Shown here: positions 48,946 to 61,200 of the stretch, piece by piece
How the letters are laid out: each line of letters starts with the position of its first letter
Position numbering within the stretch: position 1 is the stretch's first letter
DNA from: Eopsaltria australis
Taxonomy: Eukaryota > Chordata > Aves > Passeriformes > Petroicidae
Reading direction: 5' to 3'
DNA: 64,000 bases
NCBI GenBank assembly: GCA_034509425.1
Contig: JAVTVJ010001154.1
Coordinates: 1-64,000 of the forward strand
Translations under genes and position numbers: made by a program
Notes under the pieces: generated by a model
The model's database searches: none
What the model was told of the DNA's origin: nothing
Seen by the model: only the letters and a program-made list of their open reading frames with translations

Positions 48946-51900
48946 CCACAACCAAAAATGCAGAAAACATCATCCCAATTGTCTACTTAGTGTGGTGTTC
49001 TTTCAGGTTTGCCTCAAAATTCAGCCTGTTTCAGACAAAATGGTATGTCCACAGCAGAGTGTTGTGGTCCCCCTGTTGGCATCTATTTGGAGGTAAGTCT
49101 GGGATTGTACAAGTTTTATACACTTGAAAGCTTTTAAAATTCATGTCCTTTGGTTGCAAGATTGATAGATATGACTTACAGCCACTAGACAGGCTTCTCA
49201 AAACCCTGCATTCTTAAGTGTATGACTGTGAAAATCATAGTGTTCTGGGCCTGTGAGCTCTGTGTTTCCCAGTCTAGAGTTAGGTTTGCATAAATGTGTA
49301 TGGAATGGATTATCTGAGAATGAGTCTGGAAAAATGACACTGACAATTTAATGAGTTGTCCACCTGTTGCAACACATTTTGTTAGAAATGTCAGTTGAGA
49401 AATGTTATTTCTGGGATTTTTACTAATCTCCTTAATGTCTGAACCAGATCCTAGACTTTCAGAGAGAACTTGTGTTTGAGCTAAGTCTCTCTAGCAGAAA
49501 TTCAGCCCAAAGGCATTTTTCATGGCCAAATTATAAAATGCTGGAAAATAAATTTCATTTTGAAAATGCGGATTCAGCCTTCAGTGGCACAGCACTTTGC
49601 TTTCCCCGTTAATAGCGTAGTGACCTATATGTGCAAAGTTTCTTAAAGTATTTCTTGAGGCAAGTTTTTTTCTGCTCTGGGTAGGAAGGGATTTGTTATT
49701 TTGTGTAACTCACTTGGCTCCAGTAAACTGTGTGATTAAAGACTTCTCTAACAGTAGTCCATGCTCAGAAGTAGAGTTGATAAAATCAGGGAGTTCTAGA
49801 AGTCCATGTAGTTTAGTCATGAGCACACTTTTAATTGATGTAAGTATGTACCCCTATAAGCTAAAGTCATTATGCATTTTTTCAGAATAGTTGTATGGAC
49901 AGTAACATTGTGCTGTCTGTAGGGGAAAAAAATCTCCAAATCTATGTAAAATGTAAAGTTTTTCTGAGACTTGCATAGAAGGTGAAAATTACTGTGATGA
50001 GATACATCCTATGGATACAGGTCAGGCCAGAACAACTCTTTTCACATAGGCTATTTATGAAAAGAAAAGTTGAATCAGTAATTTTCTTTCTCAAGTTGAT
50101 AAGAACTACTGGAAGCTAAAAAAATCTCCATATTCCCATATTCACTCAGTTATGTATTATGTAGCACATTTTGTATGCAGCTGGAAATAAATGAACACAT
50201 TCATTGAAATGAATGAGGATCTTAAAGGAATCAACCTATTGTGTTTAAATTAAATATTTTTTAATCTGTTTCTGTTAAGACAAATATGAAAGACAAGGAT
50301 GCATGCCATAAATAGAGGATGATATTTTAAAATGAGTCCTTGCAGCCATAGGTTTTGGCCTGTTTAGTTAGTTAGTTCAACCAGAAAAAAATGATAAATC
50401 ATGTCAAGATAGAGAAGTCCTTTTATTGCTTCAAAATGAAAAGAAAATCTGATTTTAGAATGTCAGGTTCAGGATTTATGAGTAGGATTCCCATAATCAG
50501 TCACTCAGAATTAATTGCCTTATTTAAGATGTATTTTCAGGCAGACAAGTTGAAAGTATTTCTGTGTACAATGCCAAGTCAGTTTATGCTATCTTTCACA
50601 TCTAAATTGCATTTCCACGCTATGCAGATGAAAACACACACATGAACACGGTCACATAGTTTGTTAGTGCTGAGTTCCCTTATGAATTAGTTATAAACTC
50701 TGACAACAGTGCACAACAGGAAAAGGGGAGGGAGTTTGAGGTTTTATCTGTGGTATCTTACCTTGCAGAGCACTGAAGGTAATGGATATGGTAACACCTA
50801 TTATAGAATTGCCCCAAATGGTATTTAGTAGTGACATCATTTAGAGGGGAACCAGCCAGTAGGAATGGCCCTAAAAATGGGCCTACATTGAATCTATCCT
50901 TCAGTTATTTAGGAATGTGACAATTTTGACAGACTTCCATGGGAGTGCAGGAAGGGAAAGAGCTGGGCAAAACTTAACTAGATGTCTTTGTTCAGATATG
51001 CCAAGGTAACTTTTGGTGTTTAAGGAAGGGATTTTCCTTAATTTTGTCTTTTGCTTATAGCAGTCATGGCCCACAGTACTGCAGTGTAATCAGTGAAATG
51101 CATGCAGTGAGGTAAATACATAAATAACTACTATAATTGCTGCAAACTGTAAATTACATGCTTGATCCTTTAACAGGTCATAGTGTGTCGGGCTAATGGA
51201 GTGCCTAACTTTATAATCTTTCAGAGCATTCTTATACTGATTTTCTATTATCCTTTCATCATTTCTTTTGACTTTTTGATATGGGAATTTTTTCCCGAAG
51301 TTCATACCCAGCTCTCCACAATCAGAGGTCCAAAACACCAAGGTTTATATTCTTTGGGAGAATAGGAATGACTATGAGCCAAATCAGTGCGAGAAATGCT
51401 GTGCCGGCTCCACCTGTCTTCATCAAAAATCTGTTTCAAAAATGTCTTTCCAGCTTGCAGCTCTCATTGTAACTGATAATGCAGAGATTTAAGGATTAAC
51501 AAAATCCTACACATATCCTCTGTACAAAGTGATTCTTGTAATGACACTGGGCTGAAGGTGGTCTGAAGCAGGAGGGTTGTGATGGGTTTATGGTTTCAGA
51601 AAAGTATGTGTAAGGGCACCCACAAAAATTGGTGGCTTGTGTGAGTGGACACATGATACAAGTCCCAAATTATGTGAAAGATAAGCCCAGGTAGGGGAGC
51701 ATGTGAATTGGATCCTGAAAAAAGACAAGATATTAAGGACAAGAAAGCAAGGAGAAGGACAAATTTGGGAACACCATATACGTGTTTGGTTTTTTGTTTA
51801 AGGACTCTTCTGTCCAAAGAACTTTACTTGAGCAGTAGTCATGCCTTCAGGTGGACACACACAAATTCTTCTGAAAGGTGGTGAAGGAATTCTTGCTACA

Positions 51901-54900
51901 GGTTGGAGAACACTGTAAACCCAAACCCAAGTAAGGCTCAGCACATCAAGGAAAAGTAGGAGATGGAATCTTGGGGTGTCATGCCAGACCTTGAAGTGCT
52001 ATCACTGCCTCTTCTTCGTGGGGGCAGCAATAGGGAAAGAATCTGATGAAATGACTGTTCTAAGGTACAGCTATGAACAGATCCATGAAATATTGCCAGT
52101 TCCAAAGTGAAAAAATTCCAGAGTAAAACTGACTACTTTTTTTCTTCCTGAAATGGAATTCAGCACACAAGGAAGATAATTACATGGCCATAGGAAATTT
52201 TTCTTTCCCTCCATACCTCTCCATGCTGCTCTGTATCGCTATTTCCCTCCCTATCTCTCAGTGCTCTTCTGTATCCCTCTGCACAAATGCTATTTCTACA
52301 CCTGCAGTTTGTGAGAGTGGACTGTAGGTCAGATTAATTGTCTTGGCACACTCAGTTGCTCCATTTCTTCCTATAGGTCCTCTGCAAGTAGAATTCCCAG
52401 CTTGCTGTCCTTGCAATAAATGAGATATCCCTTATTTCCAAATAAGTCAGGCATTGTTAAACTTTCTGGCAGATGCATATGCCTCATGGTCAAAATTTAG
52501 CATCCTCTTTCCTTCAAAAGTATGCTACTAATTAGATGAGCCAAGATTTTAATTTATAAAGAGCTGTGGGCTGAAATACATGCACAAGTTGCTTGAGAGC
52601 AAGTCTGCTGAACACCTGTGCTTAGTACTCCTGCCTACTTCAAGGCCCCTTTGCACTGTTACTGAATTTTAATGGTCAAGCCTTTTGCCCAGGTACTCCA
52701 ACTTTCATATTAATTTTGTATTATTATCCCTTTTAAATTTATCAACCTGTGTTTTTATGGATCTTATGTTACTACATTGGTGAAAAACCTGAATTTTTCC
52801 ACAGGGAAGTAAAACTGTTCTGACACCACAGAGTGCACCATGAAATGGGGGTTGTGTTTGAAGCCAACCTATAACCACAGTCTTGCTTGATTGCTTCTTT
52901 GGGAAGAGCAACAGGCAACAATCACAATGTGAATTATACTATCTGAGGCAAACAGTATGTGAAGCTTTAGGGTATCCTGTAGCTGTTGCCAGGACACTGG
53001 TGCTAGAAAACACAGCTGCCAAGTCAGATGCAGTTTATTTAGGAGTTTGGAAGCATGAGCCCGTGACAGCAGCATGATGTAGAAGCTGAGTTTGGGTTCA
53101 TTTGTTCTAAGGGCAAAAAGGGTGAGTAGCAACACCTTGATAGAGCCTTCAGCTGTCTGTAGGAGAGAGGCAGCAATCAAGAATGAGGTGGGGAGAGGGA
53201 AGGAATTGCTGGATTTTGAAAGCATTTTAACCTCTGACTTCAGAGAAGAATGTGTGTCAAATCTAATGAAACAAGGAGACAGATCTGGAAGGACCGAATG
53301 GTGGCACTTTTATAAGACAGCAGACAAAGGATCTGTCTTTGCTGGATGGAAGCTGACAGTAATTTCTCTTTTCACAAAAATGGCAACTTGCTGAAGAAGA
53401 AAATGAAAATGGTAATGTGTAGTTATATGCGCATCAAATCCCCCTGACTCCTATGCCTATAACACTGGAAAATGGTAATGCTGGTAACTTTCCATCATTT
53501 GATAAATCTATCCATGCTTATCATGTTTCCTTTTAAATTTGGTGTGGCCCCTTTTACAGCAGTACTTCCCTACCATAAGTGATCAGAGAGAAGATAATGT
53601 TACAGAATATACTTTTTGTTTCTAGCCAACCCTACATTTGCTTAAAACAGAGGTATCAGTTGATGCTTCCACTTATAAAATGACTTGTCATTTTACCTAT
53701 CCTTCATAAATTGGCCTTGATCTCCTTCTTTTCTCCCCAAGCAGCTTTGAAACTGTAGCTCTTAAAATAATTGTCTTTGCTGCTCAGTTGGTATCATAAA
53801 GGTGCTGTTTATTTTTAGTGGGCTGCCTAAACTTAGTCAACATTGAACAAAAATTTGCCTATTATTAGATCTATTAACGTCAATATCCATATTCAAGTTT
53901 GAGAATAATTTCCCATATAGCTCTGTATTCTCCTAATAAAACTGGCAGATTCTTGGAATGTTGCCAACATCCCTGCTTTTAAAGGCTTGATATCTAATAA
54001 ATGACATTTTTATGTGGACTTAGAGAAGGGAGACTACAGTCTAATATCACAAATACAGAGAATACTGGGTCAGCGTGTTTTATTTGGAAAATGGGTAGGT
54101 AAGATGTTTAGAAAAAATGTTTTCATTTGGTTGAAAAATCGTAAAAAAAAACCCATCAGAAAATACTGTTTTGTACAAAATGAAACATTTCAGTCAAAAC
54201 ATTTTTCAGTGACTTACTGTCCACGAATCCAAGGCAAGGCCTTAAGAGACACTGCATTTGAAGCTTATTGATTTGCCTAGAAATTCTCTGCAGACATCAG
54301 TTTCTGTGAGCAGGGTCAAGTTCTGAATAGTTTTGTGTTTACTACAGTTTTATTTTTATTAATAGTACAATGTCAAAGAGTAGAAAGAAAATTCCCTATG
54401 AACCCAAATCTCTTGAGGACCAGTTGTTTTTACATTTTCTGCTCTAGGAACACGAGGTAATGCAATTCTATGTAGACACTAAAGGGAAATGGAGTGTGAT
54501 TAATTTTAATTCTGACTCCCAATTTTTAATGAGAGTTTAGAAGCCTTTTCTAGATTAAAATAAAGTGAGATGAAGATGGGAATATGAGGTATTCATGATA
54601 CAAGCAAAGCGCTTCAAGTGTAGAAATGTTTTAGGCAGATTTAGTTCAAGCGGGATATTGAACAACTTAAGCTGCCACTTTGGTTCTCAGAAGGTAAACC
54701 CCCCTTCTGTGGAGATTATTTCACTTAACAGATGGTATTGTGATACAGGCAGTGTTTGATAACTGAAGAAAGTGCTGAGCCAGTCCAGGCTTCAAGGGAG
54801 GGTTTTACACAGAGCTGGAATAATGTCCCCGGCTGCTCTATCACAATAATGCCCCTGCCTTAGAGTCTGAGGCGTTGGTGTTCTCTGCACTTTCAGCTGC

Positions 54901-55388
54901 TGGATAAACTGTGCAGACACCATAAGGCTTCTCCTCCTGAAAGTGTGAGACACATGTGAAGAAGCTGCTTTTACTAAGATTTATAAGGAATTAATATTGA
55001 TTTGGGTACTGTGACTGTCTCACTCCCTTGACTGCAGTTTCTGAGTTGTATTAGAGAAAGCTTAACCAACTCCAAACAACGGGAGCCAAGTGCTATCGAT
55101 ACAGCAATGAAGAATGGACTCAGGTACCCTCATTCTCAGAAAGAGAAATTGGAGAGGGACCATAAGGCTCTAAGTGTGCAGCTCACACACATCTTCTGGT
55201 AAAAATTTTGATTTTTTTTTCTCTCACAAGAGTAAGCTGCACTATAAGTAGGATTCATCAGATGCTGCTGCTGCTGTTATACAGATCTTTTCCTGAATAC
55301 GAATTTAGGTCTTGGGGTGAAGATTTCATTTTTGCTTATTATACATTTTTAATTAGTGCTAGTCTTCATGCTATAAAATATGCTCTGG
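48946..55388. other. Unique sequence, no gene seen
   Basis: About 6.4 kb. A 118-codon minus frame (52869-53225) and a 100-codon plus frame (53092-53394) overlap on opposite strands and neither has a recognisable domain. A short CTG trinucleotide run lies near 55264-55275. Confidence 0.6.
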
Positions 55389-55530
55389 TTTAAAATCATA
55401 GAATAATCTGTTTTGGAAGGCAACACCAAGGACTTTTAGTCCAGCCTCATGCTCAGAGCTGGTAAGACCAAGCTGTGCAAGCACTTCTCTTGAAACCTCC
55501 AAGTGCTGAGAAAAGGTGTTAAGAAAATTG
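55389..55530 (-). mobile_element. CR1 LINE 3' end fragment, minus strand
   Basis: Plus-strand AATCATAGAATAATCTG followed by GTTTTGGAAGGCAAC and a TAGTCCAGCC block is the antisense of the CR1 3' terminus (sense: a GGACT...AACC...ATGATTCTATGATT-type end). The next about 90 bp (GAGCTGG, CAAGCTGTGCAAGC, GAAACCTCCAAG) fit more internal CR1 3' UTR. The copy is short, 5'-truncated and diverged, with one remaining degenerate tail unit. Confidence 0.8.
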
Positions 55531-57991
55531 AGAGGACAAGTTGTCCTCAATTCAGTGTACACCTGTAATCAACTCTCAGGAGATCCTTATCTCCAAGACT
55601 TTAATAAGATGTGTTAAAAGAATGTAGCCTTTAAGTGTGAGCACCACTAAGAAGAAAGGTATCAGATATCCTCTCAGTCAGCAGACATTTTGGAATACTG
55701 GATCCTTTGATTCTCTAGAAGATAAGCTTTAACTATTTAATCTTTTATGTGAAAACTTTTTTCTGCACACGGAGTGGCAGTGTGGATGGCAAAATTAACT
55801 GATGACAGGATGGTAGAGGTGAAAGATCCCTGAGTACTCACTGGCAGAGGCATTATTTTTCCTTAAAATGGCACAGTTCTGAGAGTGCTAGGTCTGACAT
55901 GAAATTCTCAGGATTTGCAGAGCTACAAAAAATTACTTTGAACATATGGAATAATGATGCAGTTTTAAATGAAATCTATACATTTTCTGCATGTGCTATA
56001 GGCTATTTCTGCATTTCCTTATGATTTGATTTCTCCTGGGCTAGACTTGGGTCATGACAGGAGACAAACCAACCAAGAAAGCTGGCAGTGGGAGTAAAGG
56101 AGTGCTACGTATTGACATTTCAGGATGTGGTGTCTTAGATTTTCAGTTAAAAACTGTTAACAGTTTTGCCTGAGTAGAGTTTTAACGACTGGACTATTTG
56201 AAAGTCAGGGATTCTGACATCTGGACTGCGGGCCTAAGAATGTAGTCTGCAAATAAGAATCCATTCCCTCAGTAAATTTCCTCAGTAAATTGCTATGTTT
56301 AATTTCATGTGATTTCCTTCCACTTGGATCCACTGCAAGTTTGGAAAGCTGTTCTTGCAAAGTTTGTTATTAGCAGAAGTATACCTGGAAAACATTTATC
56401 TAACTTTTGACAATCTGCCTTTGCAAAACTGTTCAAGCTTCTGAAAGAATTGTCTTCCAAGATAAAACAGAAACAATAAAAACTGAGAGACCTTGCTCCA
56501 CAAAAGGTAAACAAAGGAGTTTTTCAAGAATCTCTGTCAGTTGGCTCCTAAATCTCTTTGCTGCTGTGATTTGTGCTCCTGCATCCAAACTTCTGAAAAT
56601 CTTTTATCTTCTATTGCATCCACCATTCACCATTTTTCTAACATCAGAAGAAAATGAAAGGGAATGAGTGTCCAGTTACTGAGGCAGATGAAAGTAAGTG
56701 TGGAGTTGGCTTTTACTGGATAATATACCACCCATTCCCAATTAGAGGCTGAGACCTTGTAACACATATTTAAAGGTACTTTCCATTTCTTAAATATTTT
56801 AAATTTTGTTTTGTATAAACTAACTTTCTGGACATTCTATCTTTATAAACATTTACTGCCACTTCTATTTGTAAAGTTTAGTGGTAAGTTATGCTTTCTA
56901 CTTAAAATTAATAGATCTAATTATATTTTTCTCCCCATGATTTGTTTGTTCAATCAGTTCCTGATTTGTAAGTATAGAGAAGAAAATTCTTGTCTGCTAT
57001 AGCAGCTGATGCTGTGCCCTGCCTGTTCACTTAAGCTGATGATGTAGATGGCCGAGAGCATTGAATGGAGTGTAAAAGACAGCTGGAATTTTTGTATTTC
57101 CCTATGGGAACAAGGACATTTTATTTTTGTACAGCCAGTCTGTAACAGGGAAAAGAGAGTGAAAAATTAATTCTATCTCCTTCCTACCAGGCATTAGTAT
57201 TGATGCCACTTTATGAGTAAAAAACCCTAATTTTTCTGCAAGTTATGAACAGTAGTTTAAACAAAAGACCATCATCCTCACTCTGATGTTTCTTCATTGC
57301 TGTACTGCTGGGTAAATTTGACATTCTGTTTGCAAGCTGCTATTGATTAGTGTTGCACTGACACTAATGGAGTGAAAGCTGCTATTAACTGAAAATAAAA
57401 ATGTTTTGAGTTTGGGAAAAGAATCTCATAATCTCTAAATACTTTTTGAAGATATCTTCCCCTCATTCTGTAATTAGTTGTCTCAACACAGTTCTTAATT
57501 CTGTGTCTTAAAGAGAGACTGCAATATACATTTCAGGTTGACCTCTGCTGCACCTTTTCTGTATTTAATACCCCAGGAAAGTCTCTTTTCAACAGTCTCT
57601 CTCATAACTGGGAAACAAGCTCGTAGCAGAACTGAGCTGGGAAAATAATGGCAAACTTAGTAATTGGAAATCATAAAGTTGGCCACAGCAATATTGTTAT
57701 TTTTCTGGGCTGTGCAGATTCTTCTCATTCAATCAGGCACCATTCCAGTTATGAGCTCCACATTTTTCTGTCTCCGAGTACCTCATTCTAGGATGTCTTA
57801 GACAATCCATTTTCCAACTCCACTCTTATTGTCACCGCTATTTGCTTGGCCATTACTCCTTTATTTGTTGTTTAAAAGAAGATTTCAAAGAACAAGTAGT
57901 TTTGGTTTATACTTGGAAAATGCTCAATGCATTTGTATTGGTACTGGAGCTCAGTAAAAATACCCTCCCAGCCATTCACAATGTGAGTTAC
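55531..57991. other. Unique sequence, no gene seen
   Basis: AT-rich unique sequence. A direct duplication of CCTCAGTAAATT occurs at about 56268 and 56281. Frames at 56305-56514 and 56407-56667 overlap on opposite strands and are not supported as genes. Confidence 0.65.
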
Positions 57992-58226
57992 ACCAGGTTA
58001 GAGGAGGTTTAGATTGGATATTAGGGAAAAATTCTTCACTGAAAGGGAATTCAAGCTTTGGAACAGGCTGCCCAGGGCAGATGGAGTCCCATCTCTGGTG
58101 GATTTAAAACACATCTGGATGTTGTTCTTGGGGAAATGATTTAGTGTGGGGTTGCCAGTGCAGGGGTAATGGTTAGAATCGATCTTAAAGGTCATTTACA
58201 GCATAAATGGTTCCATAGTTCTGTGA
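57992..58226 (+). mobile_element. CR1 LINE 3' end fragment, plus strand
   Basis: Clear match in order to the CR1 3' region: GGTTTAGATTGGATATTAGGG (a 1-base-variant form), AAATTCTTCACTGAAAGGG, then GGAACAGGCTGCCCAGGG (58060-58077), the most diagnostic CR1 word, then ATGGAGTCCCATCTCTGG, ATCTTAAAGGTCATTTACAG, and a degenerate terminal TTCCATAGTTCTGTGA. The 5' end is truncated, as usual for CR1. The 8-bp tail repeat is decayed to about one and a half units. Dead copy with no reading frame. Confidence 0.93.
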
Positions 58227-61200
58227 ATGTCAGACTCCAAACCAGCTCAGCAAAGTACAAAGGGGGAAGCACACACAGACTTCACTTGCTGGGGAGTCAT
58301 ACACTGGATCTCCCCATTTGACCTCTGTCAAAGAAGGATGTCAGGAGGACAGACCTTTGAAGATTCGGTTCAGTCACCTTTGTATTTCTGTATTTTTATG
58401 ATCCAGACAGTGTTCCAGAAAGAGAAATGGATTTTTAATTATGAAATACCATTTAATTGATTGAGATGTCAGAAGTGTATTCACCATTCAAACATATTTA
58501 ATCACTGCAAGTGCTTGGGTTTTGAATTTCATAATGGAATATTGGTTAGGTACCTCAAATGGTTCTTTTTCATTGCTGCTTCTGGTACCTATAGTGCCCC
58601 AAACTGCTTGCAATTCATCAGTGGTGTCTGAAAAAAGGTTTTATCAGAATTCTGCCAGAACTTCCTAATTAGGTGTAATTAAAATGTTCCACAGTGATAG
58701 CTAAGTTAAAAATGTTCTTTTGTAAGCAACAGAACTAATGAAGTTTGGTTTTCTGAGAATTTATCTTACATGGCTATGGAAGCAGCTTCATTTCTTCTTC
58801 AGTCCCTCCATTAACACTTCCCCAGGATGTGCCCTGAAGCTCCTGTGATGCTCTGCTCCTCTCCAGGTCCCACGTGGTTCCCTGGGCAGGAGTAGCTGTC
58901 CTTGGCCAGGGCTGTGTGTGTGCTCATAGCCCAGCAAGCAAATCCCATCCAACAGCTCTGCTTACACTGCACATTCCTTCCCTTTATCCATCTGGACATT
59001 CTCATAAAACTCAAAACTTCCCATTCCTAGCCCAAAAACCAACAGCAGCCCTCACTCCCAAAAGCAGCCCCAAACCTCAAACCTGCCAGAATTCTTTCTG
59101 CCTTTGAGATCTCTTTCAAAGTTTGTGATTTGGCCAGTAAATTGGGAATGCATGAGAGTGTGAAGAATGAACAGATGATGTGATTGTATAAGTCCACTGT
59201 CATTAAAAAAACAGGGCTGGAAATTCTGGTAGAGGCCTGCTGATAGCTGACACTGCGTGGATCTGCTCTCACACAGCCTGCTCTGCTTTAACAGATGTAT
59301 CTCCCATGCCTCCAGCTCTGATGCAGCCTGTCAGAACTCCTTTGTGGAGAACAAGGAAAAGTATTGATTTTTTATTTTAGATGGGAGCAAAACAGTTTTC
59401 AAAATTCTGTTTGAAATATGTATGCCCTGCCATACCTTTCCTGGAATCTTGCTTTCTGTAAATGTTTGGACATTGTTTGCAGAAAACAAAGAGGTGGAGT
59501 ACAAATATCAGGCTGCCATAGTTTATAACTTGAAGAAAACAGTAATTAAAAAAAAAAGACTGTGTTGGGTTCAAGGCTCACTGAGGTATTCTGAATGTTT
59601 TGTTTGAAATCTCAAAAGAACAAAACCAAAATAAGCATTTGAGTGGGCCAATAACTTCTGGTAACACCTTTTTTCAAGGAATGTCATAGTATGAAAATGG
59701 GGCGTATATTTAAGAGGAAGTTTTATATGTATCTGCTTTTTGTTTTGAAAATCATAAATCTACTTAGCAGTGCTTTTTTTCCTAGGTTTTTGGTGTTACT
59801 TCAGTTTTCTGGGCTGCATAGATTCAATCTTATTTAAGTCAAGCAGCGCTCTTTTTAATGAGTTGTCTTGGAATGACATCTGGGAGCCTCCATATAATGA
59901 CAGGATCAGGTACCACTTTTATACCCTTTGTCTTTTGGCCTTCTCACTGCTGATCCACCTCTTTCATCTTTGAGAATCTGCAATAGAGGGCCCCATCTTT
60001 ACTTCCTGGCCTCTTATCCAAATTACCATCCAGTTTCATATTTATTCCTCTGAAAGTTCATAGCATCTAAAAGTAGAGAGAACAATCCTTCACACTTATG
60101 CCTCTGTTTTTAATTGAAGAGATGATTGTGACTTAAATATGATTATACAAATAGACACCGCTGTTTAACCAGTAAGTGCTTCATATAGGTCATTGTTACT
60201 GACCTTATATCACCCAACGGCAGTTGTTTTTTAAAAAATAATTCTACCTCTGATGTCTATGAATCATATCTTACATAATTCCTGTTATGTATGGAGTCCC
60301 TCTGCCATTTCTTCTTTTGAAAATGCTGTATCTCAGCATTTTAATTTAAGGAAGGTTGGAAATAGAGAGTAAAAAATCTTCCACACAGCTAAAAAGGTTT
60401 TTATCTTCCCATAGCTTTATTTTTATTAGATTTTTTAATCTTTTCTCCGTATGTTTCTGTATATCAGCAGCAGTACCAATTAATAATGTAGGCTCAGCAT
60501 GTACTCCACATTAGGAATGTGGGCACTAAACTCCTGCACTATTCTCTGCATCTGTGCACATGCACAGGAAGCCACAGTACTTCTTCCTAAATATTTTCTG
60601 GTGCGTAGTTCTTCCCCTGCCTGTAAAGGTTAAGCCATTTTTTTCTTATTCCTATAGATGCTTTTCAGCCAGCTCTGCTGGATGAGGAAAAAAAAATTGT
60701 AGGAGTGGAGTTTCTGTGTTAACTTATATTTGCAGCATAGCTCTGGTCTGATAATAATTTGAGTATAACATGTTAATAGAAGCAGAGATAATTTAAAGGT
60801 GGTCCTTTTAACACAAATGACCCTATTGACTTTTGTTTTCCACTATATCTTTTCTCCCTTTCAAAAGTTTTGCACAGGGTACCTGTGAGTGCCAGTTGAT
60901 GATTCCCTACCAAGAGATTTAGTTTTTCTTCTGAGAAAACTGTAATTTCAGCAGACAATGGAAGGGAAGAAGTTTTCAAGTCTTATCCCCAGTGATAGTA
61001 CTAGCATCTTTGGATTTGCACAAGGAATTTTCTCTGCTTTTACAAGGCACACAATAATTCATTGACTAACCAGATCATGAACTGGGCTGATTTGAGCAGA
61101 TAATGCTAATAACTGCATTGAACCTTGCAGACGATAGCAGAATTTAGGCTGGTGTTTGCAGAGCCCTCAAATGCATGCAGTGTCCTGCTTGTGTGTTGCT

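Noticed and set aside
48534..49127. 197-codon plus frame as a gene
   Set aside because: It crosses the edge of a GC-rich insert into AT-rich flank without a composition change in codon use to match, and shows no domain.
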